Below, piece by piece: positions 21,809-33,940 of a stretch of DNA of 64,000 nt. The first letter of the stretch is position 1; the number at the start of each line of letters is the position of its first letter. The DNA lies in contig JAPQWV010000018.1 of assembly GCA_027422505.1 (NCBI GenBank), positions 15,952,001-16,016,000 of the forward strand. The letters run 5' to 3'. The notes under the pieces were generated by a model. It did not search any database. It was not told the origin of the DNA and saw only the letters and a list, made by a program, of their open reading frames with translations. Made by a program: the position numbers and the translations under genes. The DNA comes from Craterostigma plantagineum. Its lineage: Eukaryota; Streptophyta; Magnoliopsida; Lamiales; Linderniaceae.

Positions 21809-24800
21809 ATGAATTGCCTCAGTTGGAACTGTCGAGGTTTAGGCAGTGCCTCGACAGTTCATCATATCGGATATCTAATCTGATCTTTCAGACTAGATTT
21901 ATTATTCCTTGTTGAAACAAAGTGCCGTAAGAACCGTTTTGACTTCCTGAAGAGTTCACTCAATATGCATGGCCTTTGTGTTGAAGCGATTGGTAAAAAG
22001 GGGGTTTGATTTTTCTGGAAAAAATCCTTAGTTGTCAACCTTTTGTCATTCTCGCATTTCCATATAGACATCATGGTCGAAGGATCGGCTCCATGCCTTT
22101 CTTGGAGACTAACAGGTTTCTATGGGGACCCCATCACTGGTCAACGCAAAAATAGCTGGAATTTACTTCGTCCACTCAGTGCTAACCTCTGTGAGCGCTG
22201 GCTCTGCTTCGGGGATTTCAATGAAATATTGAGTAACGAGGAAAAGCAAGGTGGTAATCTCCGCCCTTCATGGCAGAGTACAGACTTTCGCGAGGCTCTT
22301 CAAGACTGCAATTTACATAACTTGAGTTTCTCTGGTCCGACATTCACTTGGAGCGAAACCCTACACCCGAATACTATCTACGAAAGGCTCGACCTTGCAT
22401 GCGCATCTATTGGTTGGACATATCTTTTTCCGCACTATCAGGTTCTTCATGTTCCTACCTTCTGCTCGGATCACTCGGCTATTATCGTGAAATTTAACCC
22501 ATACCAAGCGTTCCCCCGCCAATATAAATCTGTTTTCCGCTTTGAAGCCAAATGGACGACCGAAGACGAATGTGCCAATATTATTCGTAGATGTTGGGAA
22601 GATAGGACCACTCTACCGAACGAAGGAGACTTAACATGTTATGTTTGGAAGTGTCAACAAGAGCTTTTACGGTGGAGTCGCCAACTACGCAACAAACTAA
22701 AAGATAAAAAGAATTTTGGTTCAGAAGTTGGATGATATATCGTCGACTACGATCACTATCGCTCAAAAGGAAGAATAACGGCGTCTACGAGAACGACTGA
22801 ACGTAATTTTGTATCAAGAAGAATTATATTGAAAGCAACGAAGTAAGATGGAATGGCTCAAAGAGGGGGACCGCAACACGAGATTCTTCCAGCGCAAAGC
22901 ATCCATCCGTAAGACGCATAATAATATATTGCGAATTAAGGACATGCATGGAGTTTGGTGCGAAACACCATCGACTATTGAAGGCGCAGTGTGTTCGTTT
23001 TTCTCTGATCTTTTTGTTCCTCGGCCCCATCGCAATCTGCTATTGACAAAGCCGTCGATGCTGTCCCCAGACGAGTCACCGACGACATGAACGAGATGCT
23101 CTTACGACAGTACACTTGAAGATGAGGTCAAAAACGCAATCTCAGGTATGTTCCCGTACAAATCCCTGGTCCCGATGGCTTTCCTCCCTCTTTTATAAAC
23201 AATATTGGGAGATCGTTGGAAATAAAACCACTCGCTGTATTCTCGATTTTTTATACCATGGCATCTCCCATCCTTACTTTCATAATACACGAATCGTTTT
23301 AATCCCCATACTAAAGCATCCGGAAACGATGGCCCATTTTCGTCCGATTAGCCTATGTAACGTTGTATATCGAATTGCCTCTAAACGTATCACGTCTCGC
23401 CTACAATCCATAATGGATGAACTTATTTTCCCAACACAATCAGCGTTTATTCCTAATCGACTTATTACAGATAACGTGTTAGTTGCCTTTGAACTTATCC
23501 ATGCTTTGAGACAGAAACGACGAGGTAGAGAGGGATATTTCTCCCTTAAATTGGATATGAGCAAAGCATATGATCGTGTTCAGTGGTCCTTCCTCGAAAA
23601 GGTAATGGGAAAACTGGATCTTCATTCGAGATTTATCAGTTTAATTATGAAATGCGTTACCCAGGTTTCTTATGACTTTACACTTAATGGCAATGCTTTT
23701 GGCCATCTAAAACCTTCGCGAGGATTACGACAAGGCGACCCACTATCCCCTTATCTCTTTCTTTTTTGCACGGAGTCTTTCCGTAGTTTGTTACAGGTAG
23801 CAGAAAACTCGAGGTGCTTGAAGGTTTTATCTATCTATAGACGTGCGCCAACAGTTTCACACCTTCTCTTTGCGGATGACACGATAATTTTCTGCCGAGC
23901 GACAAGGGAAGCATTGATGTCACTCAATGAGATTCTCGAGGTGTACCGTGCCGGATCGGGACAACAAGTGAACTTGACAAATCATCGGCCTCATGCTCTC
24001 GCAACGTGGATGAGCAGACACGCGATCAATGCTGCGGCGTCCTACAATTACTAAAACCAAACAGACATAGTCTCTACTTGGGGCTGCCATCCATCATTGG
24101 CCGCACTAAGAGGGAGGTTTTCTCATATATCAAGGATAGAGTTTGGGCAAGGGTGAAGGGGTGGTCTGAAAAGTTATTATCCCAGGCAGGACGGGAGGTG
24201 CTTTTAAAGTCGGTAATACAAGCCATACCTATTTTTGCAATGAGCTGTTTTTTATTGCCGATTCAGGTCTTAAACGATTTACAAAAGCGAATGGCGAAAC
24301 GGTGGAGCTCGACGAGTCAGCATAAGATGCATTCAGTCTCTTGGAGAAATTAACAAGAGCAAAAGGTGCAGGCGGCATGGGCTTTCGCGACCTTCGTACT
24401 TTTAATCTCTCGCTCCTTGCAGAACAAGGGTGGCACCTCCTTTGCCGGCCTAAATGCCTTCTAGGGCAACTGCTCAAGGCTCGATACTTTCCCTCGGTTC
24501 ATTCGCAGAAGCTACCCTTGGCTGGAATCCCTCAATGACGTGGCGAGGTATTATGGCAGCAAAACCGTTGCTACTCTCTCGCGTTTGTTGGCAAATGTGG
24601 TCTGGAACAAGCGTTAACGTGTGGAACGATCCATGGCTGAATCGCCCCACCTCGATCACGCCTTTGACTCCGCCGCGCTCCGAACTTGGTGATTGGAAAG
24701 TATCTAACCTGCGCATATCTGATTTAGGGGCATGGAATGAGTCTTTGATCAAGACTCTATTCTTACCTACCCATGTTGACCTGATTTTGGGCACCCCGCT

Positions 24801-25690
24801 TAGTTCCATCTCGAGCTCGGACAAACTAATATGGCACTATTGAAAAGATGGCAATTACTCGGTCAGATCAGCATATCGGCTAGGAAGATACCTAAACACC
24901 ATGGATTTTGCAAGCTCTACCTCTCCTTTAAATTGGAAATTTCTTTGGAGCGCTGATGTAATTCCGAAGGTTAAGATTTTCGCTTGGCGACTTTGTCGTG
25001 ATGCACTACCGTCGGGAATAAATCTGACTAATCGTGGTTGCTCCATTACCCCTAACTGTCGACGCTGTGGTTATCCTTATGAAGACTCCACTCATGCTTT
25101 TATACATTGCCCAAGATCGCATCTCATATAGAAGGCATCTGGGTACGTGGGCTGATCTCGAGGGCTTATGCTTCAGCTCAGCAGAATATTGGCTCCGCGA
25201 GGCTGTTGACATGTTGGACCCAAGCGGATTTGCTATGTGCCTCAACATACGCTGGACAATCTGGGACTCCAGGAATAAGTATACTATGGAAGGCGGCTAT
25301 TCCACCTCATATCTCTACTAGGAAAGTGGATGCTATCACGGTGTGGCCTGGTACTCCAAGGAGTTCGACAGCTCGAGGTGGACTTCCCTCCCAACTAGAT
25401 GGCGTTGCCCCCCTGCGAGCATTTTGAAAATTAATTTCGACAGTGCCATTCATGCACAACGGGGAGGTGCTGCTATCGGATTTATCAGAGACGTATCAGG
25501 TGCTGCTAGCGTATCAGGTGCCATACAAGATTCTTTCGAGGCTCTTTCGACCCAGAGGTTGTTGAGGCAATGGCTGTATACTGGGCAATGCATTTTGCGC
25601 TACGAAGGAACTGGTGATCCGCAATGTTCGAAGGCGACTGTCTTACAGTGGTGGAGAAGCTGTCGAAGAAATCGTCTGGCTCAGTGCTAA
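21809..25690 (+). pseudogene. LINE ORF2 remnant: endonuclease, RT, zf-RVT, RNase H
   Basis: The ATG at 21809 opens with MNCLSWNCRGLG, the standard start of plant L1 endonucleases. The ETKC motif follows at about 21915, GDFNEIL at about 22215 and SDHSA at about 22470. The RT begins near 23120: the FRPISLCNVVYRI, QSAFIPNRLITDN, GLRQGDPLSPYLF and FADD motifs are all visible (FADD at about 23870). The zf-RVT domain is at 24901-25131 and the RNase H core with NFDSA at about 25430-25530. At least six frameshifts or stops are needed to join these parts. Dead copy. Confidence 0.85.
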
Positions 25691-25925
25691 TTGGAGCAAT
25701 CCTAGAGGATTGCATCTGCCCTAGAGGATTGCATCTGCCCTATGAAATCTTTTTCTTCAGTTTCGTTTTCTTTCGTCAAACGCACTTGTAATGAGGTCGC
25801 TCTCTATCTCGCTAAAGTTCTTGGGTACAATGGTGAGGGTCGTTCGCCGCCTACTCAGACGTTAGCAAACCTGTTATCTTCAGATCTTTTATAAATTGGA
25901 TGATCTGGCTTTCAAAAAAAAAAGA

Positions 25926-26147
25926 TGTCTATTCAACTATATGCGTAGGTTTTTTTATAATAATTTATATTTGTTTTATATTTCATGACATGAAATAGTG
26001 TGTTTTTTAACAAATTGTCAATTGTTTATAAAATTAAATTAAGACATGTCCGTTCTTTTAATTGCGGAAAAGAGACTATTAATTTAATTAAAATAGACAA
26101 CAATATAAGGAATTATTCAATAAAATTAAAATGAACATACCATAACA
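25926..26147. other. AT-rich spacer between LINE and copia element
   Basis: No gene or repeat recognised. It ends in GTTTT, the target site of the copia insertion. Confidence 0.5.
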
Positions 26148-26152
26148 GTTTT

Positions 26153-26366
26153 TGTTGAACATTGAAGGAAAGGCTCCATCAATTAAGGGATAAAATCAGA
26201 ACCAAGTCAAAGCAACGACTAGTTTAAGGAGAAGATATGATCAATAATTATGTTCCAACGGCTAGAAAATATAAGTATATAATGAGTTCATTTTTATTTG
26301 TAAAAACACGATATATGAAATACGAGCTCTCTTTTTATCTCTATATCTTTACTATGAAAAATAACA
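26153..26366 (+). repeat. 5' LTR of copia element 1
   Basis: Begins TGTTGAAC and ends AATAACA, directly followed by the primer-binding site. Pairs with 29827-30036. Confidence 0.93.
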
Positions 26367-26754
26367 TGGTATCAGAGGAGGTGTTCCGAATACGTATTAA
26401 TGACAACTGGGAACCCATCTCAAAAACCCAAGATATCAGAAACGAAGGCATGTACCCACCAATATCACAACCAACGGCCAAAAGGAGACGTCTGTTGTCT
26501 AAATCTAAATCTGGAAATCTCAAGCGAATGACACACTCACACGTGTGGAATGGGAAGAAATAAAAGCAAAAATAATCCAAAGTGGGCTGAAAGCAAAATA
26601 ATTTGCTTTGGGCTAAAGGAAATAAGAAGCCCAATCAAATGCAGCTAGACCAGACCCATCTCAACTGAGGCATACCCAACTTTCAAATTTATTAGACCAA
26701 ATAGGTAAACACAGCACATGTATAAAATTCATTTCGAAATTACACTAGCATGAA

Positions 26755-29700
26755 TACTACGAATTCATTTAGAAATTATTGTATAATAGATTCAGGTGCT
26801 ACGGATCATATGACTTGTGACAGGAATAATTTATCGAATATCAATTATCAAAATCGTAACTGTAGCTAATGGAAATAAAATTCCAATAATAGGTATAGGT
26901 ACCTCAGAAGTGTTTAAAAAAAACTACCGAATACTCTTTTGCCCAAATTAAGAACAAACTCCGTTAAAGGAATTACTGACGATCTTAATTGTAACGTAAT
27001 CTTTACCGATAATACAGTTATATTTCAAATAAAACAACAGGAAATATCATTGGGGAAGGAAGACTAGACAACGGATTATATCTAGTCGACATTCCCATTA
27101 ATATCTATACACAGCAAAAAAATCATCTAACCAAGTAAAATTTTACATAAACGATTGGTCATCCTTTAGATAGAATTCTCACTAAACTTTTTCCCGATTT
27201 CACTTTTCATACTCATAATTGTGATATTTGTATATTTTCAAACAAACTAGATTGCCTTTTCATAATTCTACAAATAAATCCGAAAAAATGTTTGATTTAA
27301 TACATTCTGATGTGTGGGGTCCATCCCCAGTTGAGTCTTATAATAATTTTAAATATTTTGTCACATTTATCGACGATTATTCTCGCATCACATGGCTTTA
27401 TTTACTAAAAATAAATCTGATGTCTTTTCATGCTTTTTAGAATTTTCAAATCTTGTGCTAAATTAGTATAATTCAAAAATTAAAATCTTTAGATTCGATA
27501 ATGGAACTGAATATGTAAATAGAAATTTTTTAGAGTATTTTAAACAAAACGGAATTTTGCATCAAACAACATGTATCAATACTCCTGAACAAAATGGAGT
27601 ATCTGAAAGAAAAAATCATCATCCTTGAAGTGATGAGATCGCTATTATTTTAAAATAATGTTCCTAAAGTATTTTGGTCCGATGCAGTACTTACAGCCAC
27701 ACACCTTATTAATAGATTACCCAGTGTAGTTTTGAATTATAAAAGTCCAATAGAAATTCTCCTAAATAGGAAACCCAACTCGGGCACTTGCGAGTCTTCG
27801 GATGTATTTGCTATGTACACATCAAAAGACTTGACAAACTTGACTAAACTCCATAAAAGCTGTATTCATTCATCCCAAAAGAAAAGTTACAAGTGTTATG
27901 ATCCAAAAACAAAAAATTATATATTTCAAGGGATGTGACATTTCTCGAAGATGAATCATATTATCCTAACTTAGAAGAATCAATGAATTTCAATCTAGAG
28001 AACATAAATAATATACATCTTCCCGAGTTAACGTTCCTCGAAGAGACCAATAAAAAATATGATGCCATAATTGAATACCCAAATGATGTGGCAATTAATG
28101 AAAGCACCGAATCCTTTTCAGGGGAGAAAAAAATGAAAGTCAAATATTAGAAGATCAACCAGACCAACTAAGCGACCAACAAAATTCGATGACTATGTAA
28201 CATATCCTATCCAAAATTATATTTCATATAGTAAGATATCGTATCAACACAAAGTTTTTCAACCTCTATAGAAAGAGAAGTTGAACCTGCAAATTATAAT
28301 GAAGCCCTTAGACAAACCAACTTGGTGTAAACCATGGAAGAAGAGGTCGACGCACTTGAAAGAAACCATACTTGGGATATTGTTCCACTACCAAAAGATA
28401 AAAACCCGTCGGTTGTAAATGGATTTACAAAATAAAATTTAACAGTAATGGAACTATAGTAAGATATAAAGCCAGACTGGTGTCAAAAGGTTACACTCAG
28501 ACTTATGGCATAGATTACGAGGAAATCTTTGCTCTGGTTGCAAAAACGAATATCATCAGAATCTTATTATCTGTTGCTGTAAATTCATGTTGGAGTTTAT
28601 CTCAAATGGATGTTAAAAATGCATTTTTACAAGGAGATTTGGAAGAAGAAATCTATATGAACTTACCTCCAGGCCACAAACTTGAAAAAACAAAGAAAAT
28701 GTTAGTGTGTAAACTCGATAAGTCAATCTATGGTTTAAAACAATCTCCAAGAGCTTGGTATACTAAATTAAATCATGCACTTCTTTCACGAGGATTTGAT
28801 CAAAGCTTTGCTGATACATCGATGTTCGTTAGAAATCATAATAGAACTATTAACATAATTTTAATATATATGGATGACATAATTATAACTGGAAACAATA
28901 ATGAAGAAATAAATAACATAAAACCTACTTGAAACAAAAGTTTGAAATTAAAGATTTAGGACACCTCAAATACTTTGTAGAGATAGAAATCGCACATTCA
29001 GGAAAGGGTTTATTTCTCTCCCAAAGAAAATACACTTTAGATTTACTCAAAGAAACTGGAAAGTTGGGAGTAAAATCCTCTAGAACTCTCATGGATTCTA
29101 ATAAAAAATTGAATCAAGAAGACGGAGAACCTCTGCAAGATATCGGTCGATTTCAAAGATTAGTAGGAAAACTTATATATCTGACTTCTACACGACCTGA
29201 CATTTCATTTGCTGTTAGTTGTGTTAGTCAGTTTATGCAGGCTCCCAGGTCGAGTCATCTAGAAGCGATAGACAAAATTTTAAGGTATCTAAAGGGGACA
29301 CCTGGACGTGGAACTGGATGAGACCAAACAAGACAAACGACATTGTTGGCTACTCCGATGCTGATTGGGGCAGGAAGCTATGATAGAAGATCAACGACAG
29401 GATATTGCACATTTGTTGGAGGGAACCTTGTCACATGGAAAAGCAAAAAACAGAAAGTCGTAGCCAGATCAAGTGCTGAAGAATATCAGGCTATAGCTTT
29501 AACAACATGCGAGCCAATATCGATAAAACAACTACTACAAGACATGAAGATAGAATGCAAAGAACCGATGCGATTGTATTGCGACAATAATGCAGCGAGA
29601 CACATAGCATCCAACCCGGTGGTCCACGAGAGGACTAAATACATTGAAGTGGATTGCCATTTCGTTCGTGAAAAAGTGTACAAGCTACTGAAATCGAGAC

Positions 29701-29755
29701 ACCATTTGTCAAAAGCCAAAATCAGCTAGCAGATATATTTACAAAGGCGGTTGAT
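26755..29755 (+). pseudogene. copia pol remnant (protease, integrase, RT, RNase H)
   Basis: Order protease-integrase-RT-RNase H, as in Ty1/copia. Protease DSGATDHMT is at about 26790. Integrase spans 27180-27930, with HSDVWGPSP, FIDDYSR, FDNGTEY (about 27495) and the NTPEQNGVSERKN segment still readable. RT is at 28400-29000, with QMDVKNAFLQGDLEEEIY and the active-site YMDD (about 28868). RNase H runs from 29330 to 29750 and is partly frameshifted. Several stops and frameshifts break the polyprotein. Confidence 0.87.
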
Positions 29756-29826
29756 CGACAAATATTTGAAAGGCTTTTAATCAAGTTGGGCTCCATAAAT
29801 ATATTTGAACCCAACTTGAGGGGGAG

Positions 29827-30036
29827 TGTTGAAGATTAAAGGAAAGACTCTATCAATTAAGGGAGACAATCAGAACCAAGTCAAAGCAACGGCTAGTTTA
29901 AGGAAAAGATATGATCAATAATTTTGTTCCAACGGCAAGAAAATATAACTATAATGAGTCCAGTTTATTTGTAAAAAACGATATATGAAATACGAGCTCT
30001 CTTTTTTATCTCTATATCTATACTATGAAAGTAACA
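29827..30036 (+). repeat. 3' LTR of copia element 1
   Basis: Begins TGTTGAAG after the purine tract and ends GTAACA, followed by the GTTTT target duplication. Confidence 0.93.
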
Positions 30037-30041
30037 GTTTT

Positions 30042-30505
30042 AAGGGTCTGAGCCATAATAAAATAATAAAAAATAAAATATGACGATTAGTCACACGACA
30101 CCATAGCATATCAAATAATTTAAGTCCTTGTAAAAAAATAAAAATAAATTTAAATATATAAAACAGTAATTTTTTAGAATTATAAAATTTACCAACAATT
30201 TTATTATTTATTTAGTTTAATATGTTATTAAAATATTATTTTTGTTTTGAGTTATAAAATATGTGGACGGTATTGAAAATTGTAGAAGTTGATCTAGAAG
30301 TAATATTTCAAAAATATTCATTTGAGTTTAAAATGAGTTTATGGGTTGGAGAATAGTTACTCCATTTTGCGTTTGAGAATGTATGTAAGTTTGCGATTGA
30401 GTTTATGAGTTGGAGATGCTAATGAAAGAAACTATTTACAAACATGACAATACACTAACACATATCACGATAACAACAATAATAAAACTAGCAACTTGGT
30501 AATAA
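30042..30505. other. AT-rich intergenic region
   Basis: No gene or structured repeat seen. It contains the 3' flank of the small minus-strand gene that ends at 30506. Confidence 0.5.
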
Positions 30506-30876
30506 TTATTTATTCTTCAAAATTCCCTTGTGCTTAACCTGGCAATTTTCTTGAACATCTTCGAAAGCTTCATAGGTCTCCAAATAACAATAACCCGCCA
30601 CGTGATCCGCAAATCTCACCTTCTTCCTCGGGTCGACTTTTAGAGAAGCCAAAAAAAGACATAACAAAACAATCAAATCAACCGTATTAAAAGATGACGA
30701 AAATAATTAAAAATACTAAATAAATAAATACCTGGGGTGGATTTCTTGATTTCAAACTCCATTTTCTTCATGAAATCAGAGAAGAGGCGCTTATGGGCTT
30801 GCATTGCGAGGAAGACAACGCTCCCAGAAACTGCGAAGACGGTCATGAAACTTGTCTGCAATGAATAATATTCCAT
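30506..30876 (-). CDS. Small two-exon plant membrane protein, unknown function
   Basis: Exons 30876-30732 and 30636-30506 join at TCCACCCCAG|TCGACC in frame to give 91 aa. Residues about 7-27 (TSFMTVFAVSGSVVFLAMQ) form one hydrophobic segment, probably a membrane anchor. A basic amphipathic stretch with KRLFSDFMKKMEFEIKKS follows, then a KKVRFADHV motif and an acidic helix, ending KHKGILKNK. The layout matches small uncharacterised proteins I recall from other plants. The first ATG is not certain: TTCATTGCAG just before ACAAG looks like a splice acceptor, so a further 5' exon could replace the first nine residues. No function is proposed. Confidence 0.7.
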
Positions 30877-31500
30877 CTATATTTTTATTTTCAACAAATG
30901 ATTTTTTCGATAAATCTGAACAACAGCTAAAGATCTTCGTGGCTCATCGTATTATTAGTGAAGATGAAGAGGTCATTTCTTGAAAGAAGAAACGAAGATG
31001 ATGATGATTATTAAAAAGGGGAGTTTGTATGTCAGACCCCATGGTAACTTTCTGTTTGGGTTCAGGCCCTCCTCACAATAAATATAGGTTTAAGGACCAA
31101 CATTAAATAAAATTCAAAGTGAAGAACATAAAGAATGATTTGACGAAAATGCCCCTTGTAGGCATTATATAGAGAGGTATGAATCGCTACTATTATGGTA
31201 CCGGATGTTATTCAAATGGTATCAATCGAAAAAACTATTTGAACGATCGATTTGCCGTAAATGTTCGAGCATACTGGGCACAAAACCATGTCTGATGTGT
31301 ACTCGACGATATCAATGATATTTACGTCCTCAGATTTAAGATCTGTGAGGAATAATTTATAGAAATGCATTTCGTAACTAAGATAAATCGAGCATGTTTT
31401 GGTCGAAATTAAAGCTAATATGCATAAATTGGAGGGACCCATAGCTTGAAAATTACATCGCGCCTTAGTGGTGACTCAATCGTTCGTCCCTCAAGATTAA
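30877..31500. other. Upstream region of the small minus-strand gene
   Basis: Probably contains its promoter and leader on the minus strand. The ORF at 31212-31442 (minus) has no recognised domain and I do not call it. Confidence 0.35.
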
Positions 31501-32135
31501 CGAACTGAAACTGAAATCGCCAGAAAAAAATAGTTTAAATGAGTGTTCGTTGTGTGGTATGAGAATGACATAAACTGGTACAGAGACCATACGAATCGGT
31601 ACAATGTAGTCGTAAAGTGGTACGAGATATTACTTCTAATATGTCCGGACAATTTTATATGATGAGGTACTAAAACAGTATAAAATGGTAAAGTGGTATA
31701 TCGACTTCATATGATGCGGTATTAAAACAACATAAAGTAGTATTGTAGAGATGTAAAGCGGTATAGCAACGATAAGAAGCGTTACTCGAACTGGTACTAA
31801 AACAGAGTAAAGTTGTATAATAGAGGCGTAAACTGGTATAGCAAGTCACGCTGTTTTGGGCGGGAAAGCTGAATCCCAGTATTATTTTGGGCGGGAACTT
31901 TTATGTAGTATATATTCATGTAATAATGTGGTACCAGAAATGTAAGATGTGTTACAGATTACTGTTTAAGCATTGGTGTATATTTACATGATCAAAACCC
32001 CATTACTTGACTAGTTGCATCTTATTTGCATAAACGTAACAAAATCAAGGAACTTGGTGGTTTAATACATCAAATAATATATTACCATGATTTTTATTCT
32101 TCTACAACCGAGAAAAGCAACTTTTATTACGAAAT
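31500..32135. repeat. Left part of a GGTAC/GGTAT-rich satellite-like cluster
   Basis: Degenerate repeats rich in TGGTAC, TGGTAT and GTATAAA. The portion 31855-32135 (from TTGGGCGGGAAAGCTGAAT) recurs at about 51990-52460, on the far side of the giant copia element. The element therefore split an older repeat cluster that continues from 51446. Confidence 0.75.
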
Positions 32136-32486
32136 TGTAGAATACTATTTGTAATTGTGCTTGATTTCATTAGTTGTCCTTGTAATTGGGGGCGTTTTGT
32201 ATAGTAGTCCTTAGATTAGGACTAGTTTGATATTTATACCAAGTTTGTTTGGTATAAATACTTGTAAATCAATTGAGCTGAATAGAGAAAGTTTTGAGAA
32301 TTGATCCGAAAGGCTTGCAATTCGATTTCTAGAGAGAGAAACAACAGTAACTTTCTCACTCTACTCGAATTCTCTCTCTTGTTCTTCATTTGAGTTTTTC
32401 GATCGAATTCAATTGCTTATCTAGACGATCGAATTACTATGAATTCTAGCCTAGGATCGTAGAGTTGTTAATCGTAGGACCTAACA
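32136..32486 (+). repeat. 5' LTR of the giant copia element
   Basis: Starts TGTAGAATAC and ends CCTAACA. A TATAAATA box at 32253-32260 is the likely U3 promoter. It differs from the 3' LTR at four bases. Confidence 0.95.
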
Positions 32487-32488
32487 AT

Positions 32489-32500
32489 TGGTATCAGAGC
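32489..32500 (+). promoter_or_regulatory. Primer-binding site of the giant copia element
   Basis: TGGTATCAGAGC, complementary to the 3' end of plant initiator methionine tRNA, two bases after the LTR. Confidence 0.93.
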
Positions 32501-32502
32501 AG

Positions 32503-33554
32503 ATTCGTTCTGTTTTGGATCGAAAATTGTTAGAATTGGATCGAAAATTTAATTCTGTTCACTGTTCATCGAAGAACAGTTTGGCGCGAAATCTGTTTCG
32601 ATCCAATAGCTTAATTCTGTGCTTAATTGACTTGAATTTGGTGTTTCTGTGCTTGTTTAAGTGATAGATCATCATTGCAATCAGTTCTGTAGCGTTTTAA
32701 ACTTCGATTTCTAGGATTGAATTACCTCTGCGTGTTACTGTGTGCGAAGAATATGAAGAACACGTTCTGATTTTGATCAAATTCGATATATTTTGCTTCA
32801 TAACGTGTTTAATTGCTTGTTCGTGCGTGATTAGAACTTAATTGCGAGCAATTGCCTCAACTGATTCTTTGTTTTTGCTCGAATTAGTGTTAATCGTATT
32901 CTGTTAATTTTTCTCGATTGCTCAAATTTTTCTCGCTAAGTTTTGCGATCGGATTAGTTTCTCGATCGATAAACTTAGCGCGAGAATTTTTCTCGGTCAG
33001 AATACGTAGTCAGCGCTAGAATCGTCATCAGTAGAAACGATTTTAGTTAAAGAAAATTCTCGAGCATTATACAGCGAAAAACTTTTTCGAGAAAGACTTA
33101 TTTTGACTTTGCATGCGTAAAAACTTTCACTCGAAAAAATTTTTCAGTCAAACCTTTTAACGTTTGACCAAGCGAAAATCATTTATACCCAAGAAACTTT
33201 CTAGTCAACAGATTTATTTTGACTTGTCGAGAAACTTACTAACGTACTGTTTCTTTACGATCGAAATAAATTCACGATCAAGAAATTTTTCTCGACCGAA
33301 TGATTTTGAGCAATTTATCTCACTCGTAAAATATCTCGCTGACAAAATTTCTCGCACGAGAACAGTACCCAATACACCATCTCAACGGAATTAATTTCGA
33401 TCAAACTTTAAAGATTGAATCGAAAATAATTCTCGATCTAATTTTCGAATCAAACGCTACTAACGAATTTCTTCACTTGTGAAGCACATTACATCATCTT
33501 CAACCTTCAAAACAATTAACGAAGATCCTTCAACAACTCGACTGCAATACAAAC
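32503..33554 (+). other. Untranslated leader of the giant copia element
   Basis: About 1 kb without a coding frame. From about 32,880 it is strikingly rich in TTCTCGATCG and TTTTTCTCG-type motifs, the same composition as 44,700-46,150 ahead of the extra coding region. Confidence 0.6.
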
Positions 33555-33909
33555 ATGGATGCATACTCACTCGGAAATGACAACCGTCCGCCGATCTTGC
33601 AAAGAGGCGAATACACAGTTTGGAGAAGCCGCTTTCTGAATTTCATTGCTCTAAAGGATCAAGCCGAAAATCTACTGAAGTCCCTTGAAGAGGGACCAGC
33701 ACAGTTCTGGGTCCATGTACCCGGGGACGAAACAGCTACTCCAGCAATTCCAGCTTCTAGGCGACTAAAGGAGCCTAGAGAATACTCTCTGGAGGAAAGA
33801 GCTCGAGCTAAGACTGATCTAGTAGGCATGAATAACCTTATGCAGGGCATCCCTGTAATACCCGCAAATTTTAAAGCAGGATTACGATAAGAAATTTAGC
33901 TAATTAGCA

Positions 33910-33940
<31 letters not shown>

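Larger units (their letters stand above)
20340..25925 (+). mobile_element. L1-type LINE retrotransposon, decayed
   Basis: Non-LTR element with two coding regions in the plant L1 order: ORF1 with a CCHC knuckle, then ORF2 with AP endonuclease, reverse transcriptase, zf-RVT and RNase H. It ends in a short A-rich tail (about 25915-25924). The 5' border is uncertain and no TSD was found. Frames are broken many times, so it cannot move by itself. Confidence 0.88.
26153..30036 (+). mobile_element. Ty1/copia retrotransposon 1, old copy
   Basis: A 3884-bp element with 5-bp TSDs GTTTT at 26148-26152 and 30037-30041. LTRs are 26153-26366 (214 bp) and 29827-30036 (210 bp), about 91% identical by my count, which implies an old insertion. 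The primer-binding site TGGTATCAGAGG at 26367 is complementary to initiator Met-tRNA, and the polypurine tract GAGGGGGAG is just before 29827. Almost all of gag is missing. Short LTRs suggest an Ale/Retrofit-type lineage, not verified. Confidence 0.93.
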
